55,476 nt of DNA from an uncultured Collinsella sp. (GCA_900538305.1 UPXY01000014.1:1-55476); one strand, 5' to 3'. Positions 44,480 to 53,722 are shown, numbered from the stretch's first letter. Notes: generated by a model not told the origin, from the letters alone. Program-made: numbers and translations.

Positions 44480-45517
44480 ATGGGAACTTACATCGCGAAG
44501 CGCGTGCTGCAGTTCATCCCGGTCTTCCTCGGCGTGACGATCATCCTCTTCGTGCTGCAGAACGTCGTGCCCGGCGACCCCATCAGGATGATTACTGGCG
44601 GGCGAGACGTGCCCGAGCAGACCGAGGAGATCATGCGCATCAACAACCATCTCATCCAGGTGGACGAGAACGGAAACGCCTTGCGCGACGAGAATGGCGA
44701 TTACATCCCCACGTCGCTCGTCGACCGCTACCTCCATTACATGGGCAACCTGTTGCAGGGCGATCTGGGCACGTCGTATCAGAAGAAGGTCTCGGTGACG
44801 AGCATCTTCGCGGAGAAGTATCCCTACACGATCAAGCTCGCTCTCTGCGCCATCGCACTCGAGGCCGTCATGGGCATCGGCGCGGGCGTGCTCTCTGCCA
44901 TCAAGCGCTACTCGTTCTGGGATATCATCGTGACGCTCTTCACGTCTGTCATGGTGGCCATCCCGGCGTTCTGGCTCGGTATGCTGTTGCAATGGTTCTT
45001 CGGCATCCTCATGAAGGAGTGGACGGGAGGCGCGTTCTCCATGCCCATCTCGGGTGCGGGCGGACCGGCCTCGCCGTACCAGGACTGGATGCACTACATC
45101 CTGCCTGCCTTCACGCTTGCGGCCGTGTCGACCGCGTACACGGCACGCATCATGCGCTCGCAGCTCCTGGATGTCATGAACCAGGATTACATTCGCACTG
45201 CGAAGGCCAAGGGTCTCTCGAAGCGTTCCATCATCATCCACCATGCGCTCAAGAACGCGCTGATTCCGGTCATCACCTATATTGGCATCGACTTCGGAGC
45301 CATGCTCGCTGGAGCGATTCTCACCGAGACGGTCTTCAACTGGCCGGGTGTTGGATATGAGATCTACCGCGCGATCACGGCGCGCGACTGGCCCATCGTC
45401 ATGGGCGGTGTGACCATCATCGTGGTCGTCGTGATGGTCATCAACCTTATCGTAGACGTGAGCTATGCCTTCCTCGACCCGCGCATTCGTCTGGGCAGCT
45501 CCAAGAACGAGGGATAG
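44480..45517 (+). CDS. oppB: oligopeptide ABC permease OppB
   Basis: 345-aa BPD_transp_1 permease with six TMs. N-terminal TM IAKRVLQFIPVFLGVTIILF, VVPGDPI, and the EAA loop (IRTAKAKGLSKRSIIIHHALKNALIPVIT) that contacts the ATPase are present. The ATG at 44480 has AGAGGGG upstream; the 30-base extension lacks a ribosome site. Gap to oppC is 11 bp. Confidence 0.94.
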   Translation: MGTYIAKRVLQFIPVFLGVTIILFVLQNVVPGDPIRMITGGRDVPEQTEEIMRINNHLIQVDENGNALRDENGDYIPTSLVDRYLHYMGNLLQGDLGTSYQKKVSVTSIFAEKYPYTIKLALCAIALEAVMGIGAGVLSAIKRYSFWDIIVTLFTSVMVAIPAFWLGMLLQWFFGILMKEWTGGAFSMPISGAGGPASPYQDWMHYILPAFTLAAVSTAYTARIMRSQLLDVMNQDYIRTAKAKGLSKRSIIIHHALKNALIPVITYIGIDFGAMLAGAILTETVFNWPGVGYEIYRAITARDWPIVMGGVTIIVVVVMVINLIVDVSYAFLDPRIRLGSSKNEG

Positions 45518-45528
45518 GAGGAACGCAC

Positions 45529-46482
45529 ATGAAGTACCCGAATCCCGTTCCGACTGCCGGTGCTCAGGCGGCCGCTCCCGCTCCTGTGGCTACCGCCCAG
45601 GTTTCCGGTGGCTCGTCGCGTACCCTGTGGGGTGATGCCTGGAAGCGCCTGCGCAAGAACAAGCTTGCCATCGTCGCTGTGGTATGGATCCTTTTCGTTG
45701 CGATCGTAGCGCTCACGGCCGACCTCTGGGCGCAGCAATTGCTCGGCGACCCGCTCTATGCGAGCACGACCGACATGGCGCAGAACACGCTCCTCGCGCC
45801 CTCGCTCGAGCATCCCTTCGGCACCGATGTCACCGGTCGCGACATCCTCTGCCGCGTCGTATACGGCTCTCGCATTTCGCTTTCCGTCGGCATCATCGCC
45901 ACGGCCATTTCGACCGTCATCGGTCTTGTGATGGGTGCGCTCGCGGCCTACTACGGCGGCATCTGGGATACCATCATCATGCGCTTGGCCGACATCTTCC
46001 TGGCCTTCCCCTACACGCTTTTCGTCATTGCCATGATCGCGGTCATCGGTAACGGCATCCAAAACGTGTTCATCGCCATCGGTATTCTGGGCTGGCCGTC
46101 CATCGCGCGCGTATTCCGTTCGGCGATCCTATCGGTCAAGGAGAACGACTACGTGGATGCTGCGCGCTCCATGGGCGCCTCCGACCTTCGCATCGTGGCG
46201 CGCCATATCTTCCCGAACTCTGTGGCCTCCATCGTGGTCTATGCAACCATGAACATCGGCTCCGCCATCCTTACCGAGGCTGCCCTGTCGTACCTCGGCA
46301 TGGGCGTGACGCCGCCGCAACCTTCGTGGGGCGCCATGATCCAGGAGGGGCAGACCTTCCTCACCACGGCTCCGTGGATGATGGTCATGCCGGGTCTCGC
46401 CATCCTCACCACCGTGCTCGCCTTCACCTTGCTCGGCGACGGCCTGCGCGATGCCCTTGACGTCAAGATGAAGGATGCGTAA
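45529..46482 (+). CDS. oppC: oligopeptide ABC permease OppC
   Basis: 317-aa partner permease. A ~30-residue Ala/Pro-rich cytosolic N-tail precedes the OppC_N segment (LWGDAWKRLRKNKLAIVAVVW), followed by HPFGTDVTGRDILCRVVYGSRISL and the EAA loop DYVDAARSMGASDLRIVARHIFPN. GGAGG lies seven bases upstream. Confidence 0.94.
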   Translation: MKYPNPVPTAGAQAAAPAPVATAQVSGGSSRTLWGDAWKRLRKNKLAIVAVVWILFVAIVALTADLWAQQLLGDPLYASTTDMAQNTLLAPSLEHPFGTDVTGRDILCRVVYGSRISLSVGIIATAISTVIGLVMGALAAYYGGIWDTIIMRLADIFLAFPYTLFVIAMIAVIGNGIQNVFIAIGILGWPSIARVFRSAILSVKENDYVDAARSMGASDLRIVARHIFPNSVASIVVYATMNIGSAILTEAALSYLGMGVTPPQPSWGAMIQEGQTFLTTAPWMMVMPGLAILTTVLAFTLLGDGLRDALDVKMKDA

Positions 46483-46485
46483 GCC

Positions 46486-47616
46486 ATGGCAAAGAAGAAG
46501 AACACGAACTACGTCGACCTTAAGACGAAGCCCATCCCTGAGGGCAAGCACCTGCTCGAGGTCGACAACCTCAAGATGTACTTCCACACCGAGGATGGTG
46601 TGGTGCACGCGGTCGACGGCGTCTCCTACACGCTCGACCGTGGCGAGACGCTCGGCGTGGTGGGCGAGTCCGGCTCGGGCAAGTCCGTCACCCACATGAC
46701 CATCATGGGCCTCATCGACATGCCCCCGGGTAAGATCGAGGGTGGCGACATCGTCTACCGCGGCGAGTCGCTCCTCGAGAAGTCCGAGGAGGAGATGCAG
46801 CACATTCGCGGCAACGACATCGCCATGATCTTCCAGGATCCCATGACGTCTTTGAACCCGGTTTACAAGATCGGACGTCAGGTGGGTGAGGGGTTGCGCC
46901 TGCACCGCGGCTACTCCAAGCAGGAAGCCCAGGAGCGCGCCATTGAGCTGCTGCGACTGGTGGGCATTCCTAACCCTGAGAAGCGCGTGAACGAGTACCC
47001 GCACCAGTTCTCCGGCGGTATGCGTCAGCGCGTCATGATCGCCATGGCGCTCGCCTGCGACCCGGACATCCTCATCGCCGACGAGCCCACCACGGCCCTC
47101 GACGTGACCATCCAGGCGCAGATCATTGAGCTCATGCAGGAGATGCAGCAGAAGAACGGCAACGCGATCATCATGATCACGCACGACCTGGGCGTCGTGG
47201 CGGATATGGCCGATAAGATCATGGTCATGTACGCCGGCCGCCCGGTGGAGTTCGGCACCGCCGACGAGATCTTCTACGAGAGCCGCCACCCCTATACCTG
47301 GGGTCTCATCCGTTCCATTCCGGAGCAGGCGGTCGACGAGAAGAAGCCGCTCACGCCCATCCATGGCAACCCGCCGTCGCTCGTGAACCTTCCCTCTGGC
47401 TGCCCGTTCGCGCCGCGCTGCCCGTACGCCGTGGACATCTGCCACGAGAAGCTCCCCGAGCACTACACGACCGAGACCGGTCACTATTCCGCGTGCCATT
47501 TCGCCGACGACCCGGAGTTCCTGAAGAACGCCCCGGATACGTCGCGCTCGCGTGGCAAGATCGCGACCGGCACGCCCGACGTGCTTGACACCGATTCGAT
47601 GGGAGGTGAGGCATAA
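46486..47616 (+). CDS. oppD: oligopeptide ABC ATPase OppD
   Basis: 376-aa ATPase. Walker A GESGSGKS (res 60-67), signature FSGGMRQRVMIAMALA, Walker B DILIADEPTTALD, and the C-terminal oligopeptide/dipeptide domain with the cysteine cluster CPFAPRCPYAVDIC. Three bases separate it from oppC. Likely pairs with OppF. Confidence 0.95.
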   Translation: MAKKKNTNYVDLKTKPIPEGKHLLEVDNLKMYFHTEDGVVHAVDGVSYTLDRGETLGVVGESGSGKSVTHMTIMGLIDMPPGKIEGGDIVYRGESLLEKSEEEMQHIRGNDIAMIFQDPMTSLNPVYKIGRQVGEGLRLHRGYSKQEAQERAIELLRLVGIPNPEKRVNEYPHQFSGGMRQRVMIAMALACDPDILIADEPTTALDVTIQAQIIELMQEMQQKNGNAIIMITHDLGVVADMADKIMVMYAGRPVEFGTADEIFYESRHPYTWGLIRSIPEQAVDEKKPLTPIHGNPPSLVNLPSGCPFAPRCPYAVDICHEKLPEHYTTETGHYSACHFADDPEFLKNAPDTSRSRGKIATGTPDVLDTDSMGGEA

Positions 47617-48654
47617 ATGGCCGAGAACACCGAGAACATGGAGAACATGCCGCTGCTTAAGGTCGAGCACCTCACCAAGGAGTTCCCTGCGGAGGCGGGC
47701 ATGCTCGCCGGCAGGTTCTCCAAGCGCGTCGTGTCCGCTGTGAACGACGTTTCGTTCGAAATCAACGCCGGCGAGACGTTCGGTCTCGTGGGCGAGTCCG
47801 GCTGTGGTAAGTCCACGACCGGCCGCTCTATCATGCGGCTCACGAAGCCCACGTCCGGCCATGTGTATTTCCAGGGTCACGATGTGGCGAAGATGAACCG
47901 CAAGGAGCTCAAGCACCTGCGTCGCGACATGCAGTTCATCTTCCAGGATCCGTACGCGAGCTTGAATCCACGCATGACGATCGGCGAGATCGTTTCCGAG
48001 CCCATGACCATCCATGGCGTGGGCACGAAGGAAGAGCGTCTTGAGCGCGTGCGCGAGCTGCTTGACGTCGTGGGCCTGAACCCGGAGCACATCAACCGCT
48101 ACCCACACGAGTTCTCGGGTGGTCAGCGTCAGCGCATCGGTATCGCCCGCGCGTTCGCCCTGCGCCCCAAGCTCATCATCTGCGACGAGCCGGTCTCGGC
48201 GCTCGACGTCTCCATCCAGGCTCAGGTGCTGAACCTGCTCAAGGACCTGCAAGAGCAGTTCGGTACTGCGTATCTGTTCATCGCGCACGACCTTTCCGTG
48301 GTTCAGCACATCTCCGACCGCGTGGCTGTGATGTACTTGGGCAAGATCGTGGAGATTTCCGACTGGAAGACGCTCTACACCGAGCCGCACCATCCCTACA
48401 CGCAGTCGCTGCTCTCCGCCGTCCCGGTACCCGATCCAGACGTGCAGAAGACGCGCGAGCGCATCATCCTTGCCGGCGACCCGCCGTCGCCCATCGACCC
48501 GCCGACCGGTTGCCGTTTCCACACGCGCTGCCCCATCGCGCAGGCGATCTGCAGTAAGGACGTGCCCGAGCTGCGCGAGGTCGCGCCGGGTCATCGCTGC
48601 GCCTGCCACTTCGCGGAGAAGTTTCCCATTAAGGAAACGCACATCGACCTGTAA
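47617..48654 (+). CDS. oppF: oligopeptide ABC ATPase OppF
   Basis: 345-aa ATPase. Walker A GESGCGKS (res 59-66), signature FSGGQRQRIGIARAFA, Walker B LIICDEPVSALD, C-terminal CRFHTRCPIAQAIC. It starts directly after the oppD stop. The last codons lie within a 17-base inverted repeat shared with noncoding DNA about 100 bp downstream. Confidence 0.95.
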   Translation: MAENTENMENMPLLKVEHLTKEFPAEAGMLAGRFSKRVVSAVNDVSFEINAGETFGLVGESGCGKSTTGRSIMRLTKPTSGHVYFQGHDVAKMNRKELKHLRRDMQFIFQDPYASLNPRMTIGEIVSEPMTIHGVGTKEERLERVRELLDVVGLNPEHINRYPHEFSGGQRQRIGIARAFALRPKLIICDEPVSALDVSIQAQVLNLLKDLQEQFGTAYLFIAHDLSVVQHISDRVAVMYLGKIVEISDWKTLYTEPHHPYTQSLLSAVPVPDPDVQKTRERIILAGDPPSPIDPPTGCRFHTRCPIAQAICSKDVPELREVAPGHRCACHFAEKFPIKETHIDL

Positions 48655-48768
48655 TGGCTCCTGGGGCTCCCGCCCGTTCTCCCTCGCTTGTCCTCGGCCT
48701 TCGGCCTGCGGAATCGCTCGGGAGAATGGGCGGGAACCCTGAGCGGTTTACGGTCGATGTGCGTTTCC
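48633..48768. repeat. nested palindrome spanning the oppF 3' end
   Basis: Outer arms GGAAACGCACATCGACC (48633-48649, inside oppF) and its exact complement (48752-48768). Nested inside, TCCCGCCCGTTCTCC (48668-48682) pairs with GGAGAATGGGCGGGA (48721-48735) with one G-U, and GGCCTTCGGCC forms the tip near 48697-48707. The motif CTGCGGAATCGCTC (48706-48719) recurs at 48808-48821 and at 24-37. It could be a large terminator or a mobile palindromic element. The rest of the 354-bp gap is noncoding. Confidence 0.65.
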
Positions 48769-48925
48769 CCGCTGGGATAACGGAGCTATAAATAGTGCGC
48801 CTTCGGCCTGCGGAATCGCTCGGAAGGAAGGCGGGGCTCCTCGCTTGCGGGTCGTGCGTCTCCCTGCTGGGGTAACGGAGGGGTAAGGTTCCTCGCTCGC
48901 TTCAACAGAAGACAAAACCACGTGT

Positions 48926-48958
48926 GCGATAATCCCGTGGCGGGGTTATCGCTTTTTT
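48926..48958 (+). terminator. rho-independent terminator before second binding protein
   Basis: GCGATAA (48926-48932) and TTATCGC (48946-48952) with inner CCC/GGG pairs, then TTTTTT. Its T-run overlaps the -35 of the next promoter. Confidence 0.85.
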
Positions 48959-48985
48959 GCATGGGGCGCGCAGATGGTCGATAAT
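48957..48985 (+). promoter_or_regulatory. promoter of the second binding-protein gene
   Basis: TTGCAT (48957-48962), 17 bases, GATAAT (48980-48985). Transcription would begin about 17 bases before the ATG at 49009. Confidence 0.7.
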
Positions 48986-49008
48986 CTCTGTCCGGGACAA
49001 AGGTTTTC

Positions 49009-50697
49009 ATGAGTGCGAAAGGGGCGAGGATGATCGATCGCAGGACGTTTCTTGGAGGTGCGTTCGGGGCTTGCGCGCTTGGGATGCTGCCGGCGTGCGG
49101 ACCCATTACGGCGGAAGACCCCGGAAGCGCGGATATCGAATCTGCCCGTCCGCTTGCGATAAGCCTTATCGCGCCTGCCACGCTTGATCCTCACGGCGCG
49201 CAGGACGAGAGCGCGCTTACCTTTGCCTGGCAGCTCTTCGATTCCCTTACCTCCTACGATTTCTTCTCCGGCGAGCTCTCGTGCCTTGCAGCGGAGCGCT
49301 TTGAGGCTTCTGAGGATGCGCGCACGTTCACGTTCCACGTGCGCGACGCCGTCTTCCATAACGGTGAGGCGGTGACCGCCGAGGATTTCAAGCGCGCGTG
49401 GGAGCGCATCGTGAACCCTGCGAGCGCTGCGACCGCAGCGGCGGGTGCTTCCTCGAGTCTTGCGAGCATGCTTTCCGTAATTGAGGGGTTCGAAGAGCTT
49501 AGGCAGGGGAGCGCGAGCGAGCTTGCAGGGGTTACCTGCCCGGATGCCCAAACGTTGCGCGTGACGCTACGCACGCCATACGCGGATTTCCCTTATGTGC
49601 TCGCGCATCCCGCGCTGGGACCTGTTCCAGCGGCGGCGGAGGACGATGCCGAGGCGTTCGCACGCCAACCCATCGGCAACGGACCGTTCCGGCTTGCCGC
49701 CGCATGGGAGCCAGATACCAGCGTCATCGAGCTTGTGCGCTTCGAGGACTATACCGGTGAGCTCGCGACGCTTTCCTCGGTGCGGGTCGAGCTCGCGAAG
49801 GACATCGAGGAGGGCTACCAGCTCTTCCAGACAGGCGATGCGGACGTGTGCCGTTGCCCGGTGCGCGAAGCGAGCGGTGCCGCGTCGAGTCATGGCCGGC
49901 CGGAAGATGGCAACGTCATGATGCGCGGCAGGCGCTTCGTGTGCTGTGCGGGCCTTGCCACGAGCATGCTCGCCTGCAACTGTCTGGCATCGCCGCTCGA
50001 TAACGCCGATGTTCGCCGAGCTCTTTCGCTTGCGATCGATCGCGACTATCTCGCAGAGACGCTCTACCGCGAGACGCGCATCGCCGCAGACGGTGTGATT
50101 CCGCCCGCGGTGAAGGGGTATCGCGAGACGGCGTGGCCATATGCGGCGCTCGATCGCGAGCGCGCGGAGGAGTTGCTTGAAGCCTCCTATCCGGTGGTTG
50201 AAGAGGGCATGCGCGGCCTCACGGTGCGCTTGCTCTACCATGCCGACGGCGGGCACCGCGAGATCATCGAAGCCATCGTCGAAAACCTTGCCGCGGTGGG
50301 AGTCGTGTGTGAGGCGGAGGGCGTCGAGCTCGAGGAGCTGCGCCGGCGTGTTGCGGCAAGGGATTTCGATCTCGTGCGCATGGATTGGGCGACCGATGCG
50401 CCCGTGATGGATGGCGTGCTGTTCCCGCTCTTCTTCTCGGGAAACGATGCTTCGACGAACGTGTCCGGTTACCGCGACGACAACGTGGATGAGCAGCTTG
50501 CCGAAGCGCGTACGGTCGCGTCCGAGACGACCCGCATCTCCCTGCTGCAAGATGTCGATAGCACCGTCGGCCGCGATTGCCCGGTCATCCCGCTCATGTT
50601 CCAAGCGACGCCCTATGTGGGCTCGGAGCGCGTCGAGGAGCTCTCGATCGATCCGCAGGGTCGAATCGGCCTCGCCACGGCTCAACTCGGCGATTAG
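49009..50697 (+). CDS. second oligopeptide-binding lipoprotein (OppA paralogue)
   Basis: 562-aa SBP_bac_5 protein, about 40-50% similar by eye to the OppA at 42707 (QLFDSLTSYD, FTFHVRDAVFHNGE, QPIGNGPFRL). The N-terminus has DRRTFLGG, a good twin-arginine motif, and a lipobox LPAC (Cys30). ATG 49009 has AAAGG five bases upstream; ATG 49030 (MIDRRTFL) is equally well placed. It has its own promoter and no permease, so it probably feeds the upstream OppBCDF with a different peptide range or acts as a sensor. Confidence 0.88.
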   Translation: MSAKGARMIDRRTFLGGAFGACALGMLPACGPITAEDPGSADIESARPLAISLIAPATLDPHGAQDESALTFAWQLFDSLTSYDFFSGELSCLAAERFEASEDARTFTFHVRDAVFHNGEAVTAEDFKRAWERIVNPASAATAAAGASSSLASMLSVIEGFEELRQGSASELAGVTCPDAQTLRVTLRTPYADFPYVLAHPALGPVPAAAEDDAEAFARQPIGNGPFRLAAAWEPDTSVIELVRFEDYTGELATLSSVRVELAKDIEEGYQLFQTGDADVCRCPVREASGAASSHGRPEDGNVMMRGRRFVCCAGLATSMLACNCLASPLDNADVRRALSLAIDRDYLAETLYRETRIAADGVIPPAVKGYRETAWPYAALDRERAEELLEASYPVVEEGMRGLTVRLLYHADGGHREIIEAIVENLAAVGVVCEAEGVELEELRRRVAARDFDLVRMDWATDAPVMDGVLFPLFFSGNDASTNVSGYRDDNVDEQLAEARTVASETTRISLLQDVDSTVGRDCPVIPLMFQATPYVGSERVEELSIDPQGRIGLATAQLGD

Positions 50698-50725
50698 CGC
50701 CGGAGACGACGCTTCGGCGACGCGT

Positions 50726-50785
50726 CGCTTTGGGGACGGGAGCGTTCGGGTCGTTTTCGTCGCAAACGTACCCGTCTCGAAGGTG
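50726..50785. repeat. REP-like palindrome, family A copy 2 (inverted)
   Basis: 60-base unit whose complement aligns without gaps to 11289-11348; the central GACGAAAACGAC and one TTTGGGGACGGG arm are conserved, while the other arm has decayed. Lies 28 bp after the second binding-protein gene. Confidence 0.7.
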
Positions 50786-50822
50786 ATGCGGACGCGTCGA
50801 GCGAATTTCTTCAAATTCCCCC

Positions 50823-50851
50823 TTGCGCGTCGAGGGGCGGTTGGGTAATAT
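50823..50851 (+). promoter_or_regulatory. promoter of tRNA-Leu
   Basis: TTGCGC (50823-50828), 17 bases, TAATAT (50846-50851), 17 bases before the tRNA 5' end. Confidence 0.75.
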
Positions 50852-50867
50852 ACTCCTTGCTGCTTTT

Positions 50868-50957
50868 GTCGGAGTGGCGGAATTGGCAGACGCGCTAGCT
50901 TGAGGTGCTAGTGACCACTTTTCGGTCATGCGGGTTCAAGTCCCGCCTCCGACACCA
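50868..50957 (+). tRNA. tRNA-Leu(GAG)
   Basis: 90 nt with encoded CCA. Acceptor GTCGGAG/CTCCGAC, anticodon stem CTAGC/GCTAG with loop TTGAGGT giving anticodon GAG (reads CUC/CUU), class II variable arm TGACC...GGTCA, T-arm GCGGG TTCAAGT CCCGC. All canonical, in contrast to the tRNA at 30167-30241. Confidence 0.97.
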
Positions 50958-50969
50958 TCGAATCCTCGA

Positions 50970-50990
50970 AGCCTCTTCGGAGGCTTTTTT
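50970..50990 (+). terminator. terminator after tRNA-Leu
   Basis: AGCCTC-TTCG-GAGGCT (50970-50985) followed by TTTTT. Confidence 0.88.
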
Positions 50991-51091
50991 CTTATCTCGA
51001 GCTTGTGAGGCGCTTCGTGGAGGGCATGCCCGCGAACTGCTTGGGGTATAGAGAGAGCAGGCCGCGACGCGATGTCGGGAAGGGGAGTGCT

Positions 51092-53425
51092 ATGGAGTCT
51101 TCTGGCCGAGACGAACTTGCCGAGCTTACGCGTGTCGCCGAGCTAACGAGTGACGCCGTCGTCGCCTGCGGATTCGACGGCTCTATTTTCCACGTGAACA
51201 GCCGTTTCTTGGAGCTCGCCGGCGTGAAGCGCGAACGCGTCATCGATGCGGACATCAAAGACCTCCTATTCAGCGACTCGTTCGAGCGCGCGTCCGATCA
51301 TCGGCTCCCGTTTTCGCTCGATGGCAGCGACTGCACGCTCATGCTCAAGCTCTCGGACGGTTCATTCATCCCGGTGCTCGTCCGCGCCATCCAGATTTCC
51401 GGCTCGGGATCGTTTCGCCGCCGCATCCTGAAGCGCGGCGTCCGCGGGTCGGCTCTTCTCACGGTGCGAAGCCTCGAGGAACGCTATGCGTACGACCGCC
51501 AGATGCGCCGCGTGCTCACCGAGCTTCAGGCGGCGAATAAGCGCCTTTCGGGAACGCTCTCGGTCATCATGTCGACCATCGGCGCGGAAAGCCTTCCCGC
51601 GCTTCTCGATACCGTGCTGAACAAGCTCGTCGACGCCCTCGAGGCCGACGGTTCAGAGGTGTACTTCTCCGAGAGCGGCGGTTTCAAGCTGCGCGGTGTC
51701 TCCAAGAGCCTGGAGCGCGATTACGTTCCCGAGTTCATCCCCTTCGGCGTGGGCGTTCCCACCTACGTGCTCAGGAAAGGGTCGTCGTGCCGGCTCTCCG
51801 TCGTCCGTCCCGGTGAAGATGCCCAAGCGGAGTCCGGCTCGATCTACGATCTGGACGCGCGCGAGAGTCGCACGCTCCGCTCGCATTATATGCCGCCCTA
51901 CAAGACGCTCATCGCCGTTCCCCTGTTCTTCGGCACGCAGGTGCTCGGTGTCATGGAGCTGGGTTGGAAGCGGCCGACGACCTCGCGCGCCTACGATGTG
52001 AACGTTATCGAGGTCGTGTGCGACTATCTGTCCATCGAGCTCATCAGCCTGGTGACGAGCATGCGCTCAAATCGCGCCGCCGAGCTCGGGCGGTCGCTCA
52101 ACCAGGTGCGCGATGCCCTGTATGCCGCCGGCGAGGATCAGGGCACCGCATGGGCGGAGGCTATGAGCGAGGTGCGCCGCGTGCTCGCTTGCCATGTGTG
52201 CCCCATCGCCTATAACAGCGAACTCGGTGTCTACGAGCTCGATTTCGAGGGCGGGAGCCGCGTTCCCTTACCCGGAGACATCGACCAGCTCTTCTTCTCC
52301 ACGACAGCTCCCGCGGCGCGCGTGAACCCGCTTGACCGCGATGCGTTTCCCGGTTATCTCGGCGCGGAGCGCGCATCCGATGCCGATCTTGAGAACGTTC
52401 GCATCACCCGCGTGGAGCGGCTCTCGCGCATGGGGATGTGGCTCGCGAGCCACGGCCTGCCCGATCAAGGAGTGTTCATCGAACTCGACCGCCGCGCTCA
52501 TCGTGCCGTGGAAGATGATGCCGGTTCCGGTACAGGGATCGTCACCTGGGGCAGCACGGCACCCAGGATGCTGCTGTTGCTGCGCGACGACTCGCAGGAA
52601 CCGATTGATGACGTCGAGTTCGACTACCTCGTGCGCTTGGCGCACGATTTCGAGCTCATCAGCAACGATGCGACCGAGCGTACGGAGACCACGCGCATCG
52701 CGCAGACGCTTCAGGCCGGCATGAGGAGCTCTCTCGGCGAGGTGCCGGGCATCATCAGTGATTCGTTGTATTCCTCTGCTACGCGCCAGGCGCTCGTGGG
52801 CGGAGATTTCTATACGCTCATGCGCCTGCCCGACGACCGCGCCGTCATGATCTTGGGCGATGTTTCCGGCAAGGGCATCGAGGCAGCGTCGATGTCCGCG
52901 CTCGTGAAGACCGCGCTCACGGCGTACGCCTGGGAGGGTATGAGCCCGGTTGCGATGGTGCGCGCGCTGAACACCATGCTCATGAGCTTCTCGCGCGTCG
53001 AGACGTTTGCGACGATGTTCGTCGCCAAGCTCGATTTGCGCCGCGGCGAGGGCGTGTACTGCTCTGCCGGGCATCCACCTTCGATGCTGCTGCACACGAC
53101 CGATGCCCCAGGCGGCAGCGTGTGCGAAGCGGAGCTTCTGAGCACGCAATCTGGTGTGGTCGGCGCATTCGAGACCATGGCGTTCCAGAGCGGATCGTTT
53201 ACGTTTGGCGCTGGCGACGTGCTCTTCATGTATACCGACGGCGCCATCGAGGCGCGCGACGCCTCGGGTGAGTTCTTCGGCGAGCAGCGGCTGCGCGACA
53301 TCCTGCTCGCGCATGGCGCGGATGGTGCTCGAGGGCTTTGCCAGATCGTTCTCGACGAGCTCGATGCGTTTACCGATTCCGCTCTCGAAGACGATATCGC
53401 CCTCGTGGCGCTCGAGTTCGCCTGA
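51092..53425 (+). CDS. PAS/GAF-linked SpoIIE/RsbU-type protein phosphatase
   Basis: 777-aa PP2C-like serine phosphatase expected to dephosphorylate an STAS-domain antagonist in a partner-switching pathway. The N-terminal PAS-like domain is res ~5-125 (VVACGFDGSIFHVNSRFLELAG), a short coiled coil follows near res 130-160, then a GAF domain about res 170-330 and a second less clear sensor domain to ~540. The C-terminal SpoIIE domain has the metal-binding ALVGGDFY, ILGDVSGKGIEAAS, YCSAGHPPSM and FMYTDGAIEARD, and ends with EDDIALVALEF. The ATG at 51092 has AAGGGGAG; the upstream extension is rejected. No TM is evident, so it is a cytosolic sensor. Confidence 0.9.
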   Translation: MESSGRDELAELTRVAELTSDAVVACGFDGSIFHVNSRFLELAGVKRERVIDADIKDLLFSDSFERASDHRLPFSLDGSDCTLMLKLSDGSFIPVLVRAIQISGSGSFRRRILKRGVRGSALLTVRSLEERYAYDRQMRRVLTELQAANKRLSGTLSVIMSTIGAESLPALLDTVLNKLVDALEADGSEVYFSESGGFKLRGVSKSLERDYVPEFIPFGVGVPTYVLRKGSSCRLSVVRPGEDAQAESGSIYDLDARESRTLRSHYMPPYKTLIAVPLFFGTQVLGVMELGWKRPTTSRAYDVNVIEVVCDYLSIELISLVTSMRSNRAAELGRSLNQVRDALYAAGEDQGTAWAEAMSEVRRVLACHVCPIAYNSELGVYELDFEGGSRVPLPGDIDQLFFSTTAPAARVNPLDRDAFPGYLGAERASDADLENVRITRVERLSRMGMWLASHGLPDQGVFIELDRRAHRAVEDDAGSGTGIVTWGSTAPRMLLLLRDDSQEPIDDVEFDYLVRLAHDFELISNDATERTETTRIAQTLQAGMRSSLGEVPGIISDSLYSSATRQALVGGDFYTLMRLPDDRAVMILGDVSGKGIEAASMSALVKTALTAYAWEGMSPVAMVRALNTMLMSFSRVETFATMFVAKLDLRRGEGVYCSAGHPPSMLLHTTDAPGGSVCEAELLSTQSGVVGAFETMAFQSGSFTFGAGDVLFMYTDGAIEARDASGEFFGEQRLRDILLAHGADGARGLCQIVLDELDAFTDSALEDDIALVALEFA

Positions 53426-53462
53426 CTTTGGGGTTGCGTCGGCTGATGTTGAGAGCGTTGGG

Positions 53463-53636
53463 TGCAAACGTGGCCATTCTTCCAGGTTGGTAACACCTTA
53501 CCTGCGGAAATGCGGGTGCGGTTTGTCTACAGCTGGGATAAGAAGAGCCGATACCAGCACGTCGAGCAAAGCGCACTGCCTTTTCCGAGGAAGCGTGTCA
53601 CCAAGTGGGCATTTTTTGGCCAGAACACGCTTGCTT
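53463..53636. repeat. imperfect long palindrome before the STAS-HATPase gene
   Basis: TGGCCATTCTTCCAGGTTGG and onward (53471-53496) matches the complement of 53595-53622 (GTGTCACCAAGTGGGC... to TGGCCA), with several differences; GCAAACG/GCAAGCG-type ends extend the dyad to 53463-53636. It fills most of the 297-bp gap between the phosphatase and the next gene; no ORF or promoter is clear. Confidence 0.5.
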
Positions 53637-53722
53637 GGCATGCGCATGGCCGTCTGCGGTTTGGCAAAACCCGTTGCCGACAGCGTTGATTAGAACGCGT
53701 GGACTGGGGGAACCATGAACGT

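Noticed and set aside
46129..48642. 837-codon minus-strand frame opposite oppC-oppF
   Set aside because: Antisense shadow of the opp genes; low-complexity His/Arg/Leu composition and no ribosome site.
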